NCBI RefSeq assembly: GCF_024718545.1
Contig: NZ_JAMXDB010000002.1
Span: 56,614-120,613 of the forward strand
DNA: 64,000 nucleotides
DNA from: Weissella fangxianensis
GTDB lineage: Bacteria; Bacillota; Bacilli; Lactobacillales; Lactobacillaceae
Direction: 5' to 3'
Positions 56,247 through 63,925 of this stretch are shown here, piece after piece; the stretch's first letter is position 1, and every line of letters begins with the position of its first letter. Under the pieces are notes generated by a model. The model did no database searches and was not told the origin of the DNA. It was given only the letters and a program-made list of their open reading frames with translations. The position numbers and the translations under genes were made by a program.

Positions 56247-56321
56247 CTAACAGGCCGAACATCGCATAAAGCGCATTGTTCGACAGAAACAAGCTGTTAC
56301 ATTAAGCATTGATTGATTCAT
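56247..56321 (-). CDS. 24-residue Cys-rich leader peptide
   Basis: ATG 56321 follows GGAGGG by five bases, and the frame closes at TAG 56247. The peptide starts MNQSMLN and its second half has Cys at positions 11, 13, 21 and 24 (TACFCR, then RCSAC), all TGT codons. Within the frame, CGAACA and TGTTCG form a hairpin around the third quarter. Two more hairpins follow, the second an intrinsic terminator, before a sulfur-amino-acid gene. The layout is that of ribosome-mediated attenuation sensing charged tRNA-Cys. Confidence 0.82.
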   Translation of the reverse strand: MNQSMLNVTACFCRTMRFMRCSAC

Positions 56322-56350
56322 AATGACCCTCCACTGAATTTGTTGGTGTA

Positions 56351-56380
56351 AGTGTACCTGCATTATTATACGACTGTCAA
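56351..56380 (-). promoter_or_regulatory. promoter of the Cys leader transcript
   Basis: Minus strand TTGACA (56375-56380), 18-nt spacer, TACACT (56351-56356), 30 nt before the leader peptide start. Confidence 0.7.
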
Positions 56381-56473
56381 GCGCTGAAAATACAACGCTG
56401 GCCTATTCATCATCAATTCCAAACAAAAAAGTTCTACAAACCTAGTCAAACTAAGTTTGTAGAACTTAAAATA

Positions 56474-56557
56474 TGCCGTCGATGGGGGTCGAACCCATAC
56501 TCTCTTGCGAGAACTGGATTTTGAGTCCAGCGCGTCTGCCAATTCCGCCACAACGGC
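56474..56557 (-). tRNA. tRNA-Leu (CAA)
   Basis: 84 nt, cloverleaf with long variable arm; acceptor GCCGTTG/CGACGGC, loop CTCAAAA gives anticodon CAA, GGTTCGACCCC T-arm. Copy 1 of two, last gene of the tRNA operon. Confidence 0.95.
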
Positions 56558-56603
56558 ATGTAATAATTAAATAAACGTATTGCTAGTAAACAGTCGTACC
56601 GAA

Positions 56604-56687
56604 TGCCGTCGATGGGGGTCGAACCCATACTCCCTTGCGAGAACTGGATTTTGAGTCCAGCGCGTCTGCCAATTCCGCCACAACGGC
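56604..56687 (-). tRNA. tRNA-Leu (CAA), second copy
   Basis: 84 nt, identical to the preceding Leu tRNA except in the variable arm (CTCTCTT versus CTCCCTT on the plus strand). Tandem duplication of a minor Leu tRNA. Confidence 0.95.
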
Positions 56688-56744
56688 ATATTTAATTATT
56701 ATCATATATAAATGTAAAAAGAGTTATTAATCAATAACTCTGAG

Positions 56745-56818
56745 GGCGGTAGATGGGGATCGAACCCACGCGTGCCGGAACCACAAACCGGTGTGTTAAC
56801 CACTTCACCACTACCGCC
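56745..56818 (-). tRNA. tRNA-His (GTG)
   Basis: Acceptor GCGGTAG/CTACCGC with an extra 5' G (G-1, encoded) opposite discriminator C, the His hallmark; anticodon GTG in the loop TTGTGGT. Confidence 0.93.
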
Positions 56819-56831
56819 ATCATCAAAGAAA

Positions 56832-56902
56832 CAGGGGTAGAGGGAGTCGAACCCCCACCGACGGTTTTGGAGACCGTTGTTCTACCATTAAACTATACCC
56901 CT
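56832..56902 (-). tRNA. tRNA-Trp (CCA)
   Basis: 71 nt, acceptor AGGGGTA/TACCCCT, anticodon loop CTCCAAA reads CCA, discriminator G as usual for Trp. Confidence 0.95.
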
Positions 56903-56944
56903 ATTTAAAGATGGTTATTATTGACAATACATTGTATCGTCAAA

Positions 56945-57017
56945 TGGCGCGGGGCGGAATCGAACCGTCGACACTACGAGCTTCAATCGTATGCTCTACC
57001 AACTGAGCTACCGCGCC
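56945..57017 (-). tRNA. tRNA-Phe (GAA)
   Basis: 73 nt, acceptor GGCGCGG/CCGCGCC, anticodon loop TTGAAGC reads GAA. Confidence 0.95.
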
Positions 57018-57025
57018 ATTATAAA

Positions 57026-57099
57026 CGGTCACAACGGGATTCGAACCCGTGATCTTTCGCGTGACAGGCGAACGTCATAACCAACTAGACCATGCGACC
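57026..57099 (-). tRNA. tRNA-Asp (GTC)
   Basis: 74 nt, acceptor GGTCGCA/TGTGACC with one G-U, anticodon loop CTGTCAC reads GTC, discriminator G. Confidence 0.95.
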
Positions 57100-57101
57100 A
57101 A

Positions 57102-57174
57102 TGGACGTTACAGGGATCGAACCTGTGACCCCCTGCTTGTAAGGCAGGTGCTCTCCCAGCTGAGCTAAACGTCC
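57102..57174 (-). tRNA. tRNA-Val (TAC)
   Basis: 73 nt, acceptor GGACGTT/AACGTCC, anticodon loop CTTACAA reads TAC. First gene of the seven-tRNA transcript. Confidence 0.95.
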
Positions 57175-57209
57175 ATTTTCTCGTTGCTGTAAACTTAACA
57201 ACAGAAATT

Positions 57210-57238
57210 ATTATACCTATATTTCGCAAGCTTTGCAA
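57210..57238 (-). promoter_or_regulatory. strong promoter of the tRNA operon
   Basis: Minus strand TTGCAA (57233-57238), 17-nt spacer, TATAAT (57210-57215), consensus-like, 36 nt before tRNA-Val. Confidence 0.88.
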
Positions 57239-57239
57239 C

Positions 57240-57461
57240 CCTTAACGACATATGATTTTAATTTTATCTGAATATGAAGTGATGAGGGACGTTCAATAGA
57301 GAGATAGAAACGTCTGACTTATTTTACAACCCCTTACCTTATATTCTACAACTACATAAAAAACAAGAAAAATCTTATCCAAAATAATTCTTCATCAATT
57401 ATTTACCTAGCCGACGACTCATAACCAATTCACCCGTAATAATTTAAATCCAAATCAACTG
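57240..57461. other. intergenic gap without recognised features
   Basis: AT-rich sequence between the tRNA promoter and the leader transcript promoter at 57462. No open frame or hairpin of note was found. Confidence 0.4.
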
Positions 57462-57489
57462 TTGATTTTAATTAAAATAAGATTATAAT
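57462..57489 (+). promoter_or_regulatory. promoter of the Ile/Leu/Val leader transcript
   Basis: TTGATT (57462-57467), 16-nt spacer, TATAAT (57484-57489), 34 nt before the leader peptide ATG. Confidence 0.75.
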
Positions 57490-57522
57490 TCTAATTATAG
57501 CTTAATCAAGGAGGCCCAAGTT

Positions 57523-57597
57523 ATGGTAATTAACACAAGTTCAAATAAAATATCAGCAATTATTATCAATTTATTAGACTTAGTGTTAGCTCCATAA
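57523..57597 (+). CDS. 24-residue Ile/Leu/Val-rich leader peptide
   Basis: ATG 57523 follows AGGAGG by eight bases; the frame ends at TAA 57597. The second half reads AIIINLLDLVLAP, giving five Ile, four Leu and two Val in 24 residues. Right after the stop come competing hairpins and a terminator (57599-57714), then a transporter and peptidase. Leader peptides rich in branched-chain residues sense charged tRNAs in attenuators. A type I toxin peptide (Fst-like) is an alternative, but the peptide lacks a charged tail. Confidence 0.7.
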   Translation: MVINTSSNKISAIIINLLDLVLAP

Positions 57598-57598
57598 G

Positions 57599-57714
57599 GG
57601 ACTTCAACAGTAAGTCCTTTTCAGAAACTTTGAAACTGGACTTACTAGGTTAAGACTAATTAATTATTTCTAGTGATTTAAAGGCTCCAGCTTTCAATAG
57701 CTGGGGTCTTTTTT
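57599..57714 (+). promoter_or_regulatory. attenuator with mutually exclusive hairpins and terminator
   Basis: Segment 1 GGACTT (57599-57604) can pair with AAGTCC (57612-57617). AGTAAGTCC (57609-57617) can instead pair with GGACTTACT (57638-57646). TGAAACTGG (57631-57639) can pair with CCAG-TTTCA (57687-57696) inside the left arm of the terminator (683-692 with 699-708, then T6). So a free segment 3 would break the terminator. Confidence 0.72.
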
Positions 57715-57880
57715 ATTTTTTGAGTAATAAAAAACTACGGAGAGGATAAGGTATGACATTATGATCAAATATTTTTATCACACTACCCCTTTTAAAAAAA
57801 CATATATATGTGTAGGGCTATAAGCCAAGGGATACAACTCATAGATAATGTTGATTTACTTGTTATAGGAGAGAGTTTAT

Positions 57881-59059
57881 ATGGAAAATTTGTTGTTTTT
57901 CTGCTTTGTCATGGCAGCAATGTTTATTGGTGAATGGATTTCAACTAGGACTAAATCATGGATACCATCAATTTTTGTTACCGCACTAATTTTTTTAATT
58001 GGATTTTGGACAGTATTACCAAAAGATTTAATCGAAAAAGTATCCTATAGTACCCCGTTCGTTAATATCTGCATTGGTCTACTATTAGTTCATCTAGGAA
58101 CCTTAATGAACTTAAAAAAATTACTACAGCAATGGAAAGCAGTCTGTATCGCACTAATTGGCGTCGCTGGTACGATGTTATTAACACTATCCGTTGGGTT
58201 AGCTTTTTTTGGTAAGAATTTAGTTTTAGCTACCGTACCAACATTAACTGGTGGGCTCGTGTCAGCAGCATTAATGACCCAAGGAATCAAGTCTGTTGGT
58301 TTAACTGCAATTGTCGCTTACCCTGTGTCAATGTTTGTTGTACATCATATTGTTAGTTTTCCACTAATTTCATTAATGCTTAAACAAGAAGGCCATCGTT
58401 TACAGAAAGTTTATGCAAGTGATCCTGCTAAAGCCCAGGCAAGTGTTATCAACGAAAAAACTGACGAATCTAAACGTCATCAGTTCTTTAGCTTTGGTAA
58501 AGATTATGAAACTTCTGCTTTCATCATAGCTAAAGTGGCAATAATTGCGGCGGGCAGTTATTGGATAAGTGATTTGCTAGGTGGCGCAATTAATGCCAAT
58601 GTTTTATGTTTGATCTTTGGCGTTATTTTCCACGAAATTGGCTTCTTAGATGATAATGCGATGAACAAAGCTGGTGTTTTCAACTGGCTAATGTATGGTT
58701 TATTAGCATATATCTTGGCCGAACTGAATGCAACTACACCACAAACAATTGGGCAAATCCTACTACAAGTAATTACTCTCATTGTTTTGGGTCTAATAGG
58801 AATGTTTATTGCATCATTCCTATTGGCTAAACCCTTCGGCATGTCTCGTCAAATGGCATTTGCCTGCTCATTAACTGCTTTGTGCGGGTTCCCATCAGAT
58901 TATATTCTAACTACTGATGTCGTTAACAACCTAACAAAAGACAAGCAAGAACAAATATTCTTACTAGATAACATGTTGCCTAAGATGCTGGTCGGTGGGT
59001 TTGCTACAGTTTCGGTAGCTGCCGTCTTTATCGCTTCTTTCTTTCTAAAACTGTTGTAA
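57881..59059 (+). CDS. membrane transporter, GltS/ESS-like, paralog 1
   Basis: 392 residues with about eleven hydrophobic segments and a cytoplasmic loop near 190-215. TLTGGLVSAALMTQGIKS and the mirrored LTALCGFPSDYILTTD are repeat halves with glycine-rich breaks, reminiscent of sodium:glutamate symporters of the ESS/GltS type. The M20 peptidase begins 13 nt downstream, so the two genes are coupled. A peptide, acyl-amino-acid or amino-acid substrate is likely. Its paralog at 61845-63017 pairs with an amidohydrolase. GGAGAGAG lies before the ATG. Confidence 0.78.
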   Translation: MENLLFFCFVMAAMFIGEWISTRTKSWIPSIFVTALIFLIGFWTVLPKDLIEKVSYSTPFVNICIGLLLVHLGTLMNLKKLLQQWKAVCIALIGVAGTMLLTLSVGLAFFGKNLVLATVPTLTGGLVSAALMTQGIKSVGLTAIVAYPVSMFVVHHIVSFPLISLMLKQEGHRLQKVYASDPAKAQASVINEKTDESKRHQFFSFGKDYETSAFIIAKVAIIAAGSYWISDLLGGAINANVLCLIFGVIFHEIGFLDDNAMNKAGVFNWLMYGLLAYILAELNATTPQTIGQILLQVITLIVLGLIGMFIASFLLAKPFGMSRQMAFACSLTALCGFPSDYILTTDVVNNLTKDKQEQIFLLDNMLPKMLVGGFATVSVAAVFIASFFLKLL

Positions 59060-59072
59060 AAAGGAGGTTCTT

Positions 59073-60413
59073 ATGAATCAAGAAAACATTTATCAATACG
59101 CTGAAGAAGAACTAAAAAAGGATGCTGATTTTTTCAGAATTCAAAGTGTATCTGCACAAAATAAAGGTATTCAAGAAGCTGTAAACTACTTAACAATGAA
59201 ATTCAAAGAATTAGGTGCTAGTGAAGTAAAAGTCTATTCAGAATACCGCAACCCTGCTGTCTACGCCTTTTTCAAAGGACATACCGGTAAAACATTGTTG
59301 TTTTACAATCACTACGATGTTCAGCCGGAAGATCCAACTGATGAATGGCAAACTAATCCTTTTGAGCCCACTTATAAAGATAATAAAGTATATGCTCGAG
59401 GAATCTGTGATGACAAAGGAGAGCTAGTATCCAGATTAGCAGCGGTACGTTATTATCAAGAAAACGGTGGTTTACCTTGCAATATAAAATTTATGGTTGA
59501 AGGAGAAGAAGAAATTGGTAGTCCCAACATAGATAAGTATGTTCAAGATGCCGCTGTTGATTTAACATGTGATGCATTTGTTTGGGAAGGTGGCGGCATG
59601 GATGAAGATGATAACTTCCAAATCATCGCTGGAACTAAAGGAATCACCTCCTTTGATGTGGATGTAAGTACAGCCACATCTGATGCACACTCTTCATTGG
59701 CAGCTTATCTAGATAACGCTGCCTGGCGGTTAGTCCAAGGATTAGCTAGTTTATATGGATCTGATCGTCAAATTAATGTTGCTCATTTTTATGATGGTAT
59801 TACACAATTGAGCGACTACACACAAAAACAGATCGAAATATTGGAGCAACGCTTCAATACTTCAACAGTCATCGATACTTTTGGTGTAAACAATGGAGAA
59901 CTGCCTGTAAAAAAGCCTTTCTACGCCGTAATGAATGAACCCACAATGACTATTAACGGGCTAAGCGCTGGATACGAAGGATCTGGTGTTAAAACAGTCA
60001 TTCCACGATACGCTAAAGCCAAGTTGGATTGCCGATTAGTACCAGGACAAGATCCCGAAAAGATAGCTTATTATATTCAAGAACAATTGAAACACAATGG
60101 CTTTGGTGATTTGCAAGTTCATTTTAATTTATCAGAAGAAGCCCATCGGACACCCCTCGAAAACGAGTTTGTGCAACAAAATTATAAATTAGCTCAGGAA
60201 CTATTCGGTAATCAGGTAGCATTAATCCCAAATCAGCCAGGTGCGGGCCCTATGAGAGCATTTTATAATCATCTACAAATCCCAATCGTCGGTTTTGGCA
60301 TTCATTACAGCGGCAGTACACCGCATGCGCCAAATGAAAACATCCGTCTCTCTGATTTTAAGCAGGGTACTTATTATTTGGTAAATCTAGTTCAAAAATT
60401 TTCAGAAGAATAA
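59073..60413 (+). CDS. M20-family metallopeptidase (dipeptidase)
   Basis: 446 residues. Metal and catalytic residues are His in FYNHYDVQPED, Asp in GICDDKGELVS, Glu-Glu in VEGEEEIGSPN, and a later His in SGSTPHAPNE. An insert dimerisation domain (about 185-310) lies between. The family includes dipeptidases, carnosinases and acyl-amino-acid hydrolases. It probably splits what the transporter 13 nt upstream brings in, releasing amino acids. GGAGG precedes the ATG. Confidence 0.92.
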   Translation: MNQENIYQYAEEELKKDADFFRIQSVSAQNKGIQEAVNYLTMKFKELGASEVKVYSEYRNPAVYAFFKGHTGKTLLFYNHYDVQPEDPTDEWQTNPFEPTYKDNKVYARGICDDKGELVSRLAAVRYYQENGGLPCNIKFMVEGEEEIGSPNIDKYVQDAAVDLTCDAFVWEGGGMDEDDNFQIIAGTKGITSFDVDVSTATSDAHSSLAAYLDNAAWRLVQGLASLYGSDRQINVAHFYDGITQLSDYTQKQIEILEQRFNTSTVIDTFGVNNGELPVKKPFYAVMNEPTMTINGLSAGYEGSGVKTVIPRYAKAKLDCRLVPGQDPEKIAYYIQEQLKHNGFGDLQVHFNLSEEAHRTPLENEFVQQNYKLAQELFGNQVALIPNQPGAGPMRAFYNHLQIPIVGFGIHYSGSTPHAPNENIRLSDFKQGTYYLVNLVQKFSEE

Positions 60414-60476
60414 TCAAAATACGATAGTTACTAATTATTATTTTGAATCTTAATAATTGAAGTTAATAGTTAAAAC

Positions 60477-60525
60477 AAAAATGGTCAGTAAACTTACTAT
60501 ATAGTAAGTTTACCGACCATTTTTA
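60477..60525 (+). terminator. terminator of the transporter-M20 operon
   Basis: A stem of about 20 bp, with GTAAACTTACTA / TAGTAAGTTTAC at its centre and AAAATGGT/ACCATTTT outside, followed by T5. Confidence 0.88.
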
Positions 60526-60604
60526 TAAATTTAATAATAAGTAAGTATTCGACAGGTACACATACGCCCTTTAATTAATATCACTTATCTTAAACTTTTA
60601 CAGT

Positions 60605-60637
60605 ACTAAAAAAGGAGTATCCACTTATGGATACTCC
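60605..60637 (-). terminator. terminator of the amidohydrolase operon
   Basis: A 10-bp stem GGAGTATCCA / TGGATACTCC (60614-60623 with 60628-60637), minus-strand T6, 24 nt past the stop. Confidence 0.85.
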
Positions 60638-60660
60638 CTTGATTTCAAGATAACTGATTA

Positions 60661-61830
60661 TTATTGTACAAACAATTGTCCCTTTTTGTATACATCCTTT
60701 TTATTCTGTAATGCGCTAATATTAACCAGTGGATTTTCTGATAGAACAATGAAATCAGCTAATTTATCTGGCTCAATAGATCCAGCTTTATCGGCAACAT
60801 TGAGCAAATCAGCACCGTTAATTGTAGCTGCTTGTAATGCCTGAAGCGGAGTAGCACCAGCATCTACCATCATAGCTACTTCAATAGAAGAATTTTTATC
60901 AAAGTTATTATATGATGTACCAGAATCTGTTCCCATTGCTAATTTAACGCCAGCTTTTGCTGCTTTTCCGATACTTTCAATATGGGCTTTTGAAACAGCT
61001 AATGACTTTTCTACCATAAATGGTGGCAAATCTTCAGCATTTTCATTTATAGCCCAAGGTGCCGTTAAAGTGGGCACAATATATGTACCACTATCCAAAA
61101 ACATCTGAATCGTTTCTTCGTCCAAATATATTGCATGTTCTACAGAATCCACACCAGCACGAACAGCATTCTGAATACCTTCTGTACCTTGTGCATGAGC
61201 ACATGCCGTACGTCCTTTATGATGCGCTTCTTCAACTCCCGCACGTAATTCCTCTTCAGTCATTTGCACATCCCAAGGTGATTCACCACTAAATGATACG
61301 CCCCCGGTGGCCATCATCTTAATATTTTGAACGCCTTTTTTTAGAGCAAGACGCGCATATTTACGAACTTCATCAACACCATCAACTTCATAGCTACCGT
61401 TACTAAAATGTCCCCCTGTCATCGTCAAGGGATTTCCCGATCCAATAATGCCAGGTGCTTGTATGTCTCCTGAAGTTTCCAAATCAGCTAACTCAATATC
61501 GACATCAAAAACAGAACCAGCATCTCTAATGTACGTAACACCATCTGACAATAGCTTTTTCAAATTGCCCAAAGCTAAGAACGTAGACTTAGCTGCTGTC
61601 ACATTTTTATCTCCTAAGATAGCAATTTTATTATATGGATCAGCAACAATATGTGTATGCGCATTAATCATACCTGGCATAACATATTTACCAGACAAAT
61701 CCACAGTCTTTTCAGTATTGTCCGGAGAAACAAATTTACCAGTTTCTTCATCTACAGCAAAATCAATGCCATCGGCAAACTCCGTATTTTTACCAGTGAA
61801 TACCTTTGCGTTTTGATATAGTACCTTCAT
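60661..61830 (-). CDS. metal-dependent amidohydrolase (Xaa-Xaa dipeptidase/prolidase-like)
   Basis: 389 residues, amidohydrolase TIM barrel. The zinc-binding NAHTH is near residue 60, NIKMMATGGVSF gives the carboxylated Lys, CAHAQG and SVEHAIYL provide His ligands, and MGTDSGTSYNNF the catalytic Asp. Bacterial relatives are carboxypeptidases acting on Xaa-Arg/Lys/Pro dipeptides or imidazolonepropionase-like hydrolases. It follows the second transporter by 14 nt, repeating the transporter-hydrolase pairing. GGAG precedes the ATG. Confidence 0.88.
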   Translation of the reverse strand: MKVLYQNAKVFTGKNTEFADGIDFAVDEETGKFVSPDNTEKTVDLSGKYVMPGMINAHTHIVADPYNKIAILGDKNVTAAKSTFLALGNLKKLLSDGVTYIRDAGSVFDVDIELADLETSGDIQAPGIIGSGNPLTMTGGHFSNGSYEVDGVDEVRKYARLALKKGVQNIKMMATGGVSFSGESPWDVQMTEEELRAGVEEAHHKGRTACAHAQGTEGIQNAVRAGVDSVEHAIYLDEETIQMFLDSGTYIVPTLTAPWAINENAEDLPPFMVEKSLAVSKAHIESIGKAAKAGVKLAMGTDSGTSYNNFDKNSSIEVAMMVDAGATPLQALQAATINGADLLNVADKAGSIEPDKLADFIVLSENPLVNISALQNKKDVYKKGQLFVQ

Positions 61831-61844
61831 TTTAGTTCTCCTTT

Positions 61845-63017
61845 TTATAGTAATTTAAGAAATACAGATGCGATAATGACAGATGCCACAGACACTGTCG
61901 CAAAGCCACCAACTAGCATCTTAGGCATCATACGGTCAGTTAAATAAGTTTGTTCACTTTCATCCTTAGTTAAGTGAGAGATTACTTCTGAAGTCAAAAT
62001 GTAATCTGCTGGAAACCCAAATAATGCAGTTAATGATGTCGCAAAAGCCATTTCTTTTGACATTTTCATTGGTTTGGCAAGTATCCAAGATGCAAGAAAC
62101 ATTCCCAAGATTCCTAGAGTAATTAAAACCAAAATCTGCACGATAATTGTTCCCATCATAGATGGTGTTGTAATACTTAATTGTGAGAACACATAAGCTA
62201 ATAGACCGTACATTAACCAATTAAACACTTTGGTTTGATTTAAAATATCCTTTTCTAAGAATCCAATTTGGCGACCGATAACTCCTAGTATCAATGCGAT
62301 AACATTAGAGTTAACCGCATCGTTACTCCACTTCGATAGTAAAATGGCTAGCAGTCCAACGACGGCAACTTTAGATAACATAAATGCGCTAGTATTATAT
62401 TTTTCAGGTATCAATTTGTGTGGCTTATTATCATCGCTACTTGATTGCTTATTTATAACCGCTTGTTTGTCCGGTATTGTTTGATACTCTTTTATTAATC
62501 GCTTACCTTCTTTTTTCAACATGACAGATGTCAGTGGATATCCAATCATGCTATGCATGATAAACATCGATACTGGTAAAGCTACTAACGTGGTTAGCCC
62601 AGCTGCTTTTAACCCATCTGTCATCAATACTGCTGATACCACACCACCAGTTAAGGGAGGAATAGCAGCTATAACAGTATGCCAATCAAAAAGTAATGTC
62701 CCTAGAGAAAGAGTTAACACGACTGTCCCTAAAGTACCAGTAAGTGCAATCGTTACGGCACGCCATTGATCCAACAATTGGCGTAAGTTCATCATAGTTC
62801 CTAAGTGAACCAATAAGATTGGAATACATACAGCAACGAATTCACTACCAAACGAAGCCTGTGATACAACATTTTTGGGCAATATCGTCCAGAACCCAAT
62901 GGTAAATAAAACAGCCGAAACAAATACTGATGGCACATAAGCTTTAGTTATCGTGGACGCCCATTCCCCAACAAACATAAAAACCATTACAATTAAAAAA
63001 CTCAACAAAAATTCCAT
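61845..63017 (-). CDS. membrane transporter, GltS/ESS-like, paralog 2
   Basis: 390 residues, the same topology and much the same strings as paralog 1 (PPLTGGVVSAVLMTDG, TALFGFPADYILTSE, MPKMLVGGFATVSVASV). It is about half identical by eye. ATG 63017 has AGAGG six bases upstream; the frame to 63035 adds an Arg-rich start. The gene precedes an amidohydrolase. There is no leader peptide visible upstream of this copy. The substrate should resemble that of paralog 1 but must differ, given the hydrolases. Confidence 0.78.
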   Translation of the reverse strand: MEFLLSFLIVMVFMFVGEWASTITKAYVPSVFVSAVLFTIGFWTILPKNVVSQASFGSEFVAVCIPILLVHLGTMMNLRQLLDQWRAVTIALTGTLGTVVLTLSLGTLLFDWHTVIAAIPPLTGGVVSAVLMTDGLKAAGLTTLVALPVSMFIMHSMIGYPLTSVMLKKEGKRLIKEYQTIPDKQAVINKQSSSDDNKPHKLIPEKYNTSAFMLSKVAVVGLLAILLSKWSNDAVNSNVIALILGVIGRQIGFLEKDILNQTKVFNWLMYGLLAYVFSQLSITTPSMMGTIIVQILVLITLGILGMFLASWILAKPMKMSKEMAFATSLTALFGFPADYILTSEVISHLTKDESEQTYLTDRMMPKMLVGGFATVSVASVIIASVFLKLL

Positions 63018-63320
63018 CCACAACCTCTTCCTCATTTATATTTCATTTATTTATAATATTTCTAATAACAAAATTTGTAAAGTTCAAATTTAACAAATAT
63101 AAGAAAAAGCGTGAAAGAAACAATTATCATTGAATATAAAAGATATGATTACATCCGAAATAATACAGGAAATAAAATCACATTATCATACTAACAACCA
63201 CTACCATGCACAATGCTAATCGCTTACGTAATATCTTTAAGTTACGAAAATAATAGCTTCAATATATTAATATCAATCGATATATTTTAATCTAAATCTA
63301 ATCAGAAAACAAATTAAATA
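63018..63320. other. AT-rich upstream region of transporter paralog 2
   Basis: About 300 nt without an open frame; it must hold the minus-strand promoter, but I could not fix -35/-10 elements with confidence. No operator or hairpin stands out. Confidence 0.35.
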
Positions 63321-63355
63321 AAAAGCCTGCCTCCGATTGCATATCGGAAACAGGC
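63321..63355 (-). terminator. orphan terminator hairpin facing no gene
   Basis: Stem GCCTG-TCCGAT / ATCGGA-CAGGC with minus-strand T-run. No minus-strand gene ends here, since the next gene upstream on that strand is absent. It looks like a relic left by a deletion. Confidence 0.65.
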
Positions 63356-63361
63356 CTTGGA

Positions 63362-63652
63362 GACGATGTCAGTTGGCTCAAATTTTTGAATCATTTAAAA
63401 GGTACTGGCATGAGTGTTAAAGAGCTTAAACAATATATTATTTGGCGCGAACAAGGAGATAGTACCATTCCACAGCGTCTTGAGCTTTTAAAGGCTACTA
63501 AGAATGATTTTTTAACTCAGTTTTCCGAAATACAGCATCATCTGCAAATTTTAAATGACAAAATTAATTGGTATAAAGCAAAAGAAGCCAGTATTTCTGC
63601 CGAAAATGAAGCCTTTGCTGACTATTTGAAAAGATTAGGACATCATGAATAA
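63362..63652 (+). pseudogene. MerR-family regulator remnant, N-terminal HTH missing
   Basis: The remaining 88-95 residues begin DDVSWLKFLNHLKGTGMSVKE, matching the middle of MerR regulators of lactobacilli, followed by IIWREQGDSTIPQRLELLK and a coiled-coil tail. The DNA-binding winged helix (about the first 35-40 residues) is absent and replaced by the orphan terminator. Frame is open, but TTG or ATG starts lie inside the domain. The gene is probably not functional. Confidence 0.8.
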
Positions 63653-63710
63653 ACTAAACTTATTACTACTTCCTATCTAAACGGCTTACCACACAATTCA
63701 ATTAGACAAT

Positions 63711-63738
63711 TGCAACTTTGCTTCATTTCCCCTATAAT
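63711..63738 (+). promoter_or_regulatory. promoter of tRNA-Cys
   Basis: TTGCAA (63711-63716), 16-nt spacer, TATAAT (63733-63738), about 27 nt before the tRNA. Its -35 is the same as in the tRNA operon promoter. Confidence 0.8.
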
Positions 63739-63764
63739 ATGTAATCGTGGTAGCAAATGTATAT

Positions 63765-63835
63765 GGTAGTGTAGCCAAGTGGTAAGGCAATGGTCTGCAA
63801 AACCGTCATCACGGGTTCGATTCCCGCCACTACCT
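63765..63835 (+). tRNA. tRNA-Cys (GCA)
   Basis: 71 nt, acceptor GGTAGTG/CACTACC, anticodon loop TCTGCAA-type reads GCA, discriminator T (U in RNA) as is normal for Cys. The tRNA pool sensed by the 56247 leader peptide would include this one. Confidence 0.95.
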
Positions 63836-63849
63836 TATAAAAAAAGGAC

Positions 63850-63873
63850 AAACTGACAGTGTCGCGTCAGTTT
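63850..63873 (+). terminator. hairpin after tRNA-Cys
   Basis: AAACTGAC-N8-GTCAGTTT, perfect 8-bp arms, followed by a short T-run. Likely the tRNA terminator; alternatively part of the adjacent IS end. Confidence 0.65.
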
Positions 63874-63880
63874 TGAACTG

Positions 63881-63920
63881 AACCCCGTAAGTTGGAGTAA
63901 TTTCCAAAACTTACGGGGTT
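63881..63920. repeat. IS leader hairpin AACCCCGTAAGTT...ACTTACGGGGTT
   Basis: It precedes the transposase start by 6 nt and can fold over its ribosome site. It is homologous (inverted) to 20728-20775. Such hairpins limit expression of transposases from outside promoters. Confidence 0.75.
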
Positions 63921-63925
63921 TTACT

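Noticed and set aside
57523..57597. type I toxin peptide
   Set aside because: The hydrophobic peptide is possible as Fst-like, but there is no antisense RNA promoter or charged tail, and the downstream alternative hairpins favour a leader.
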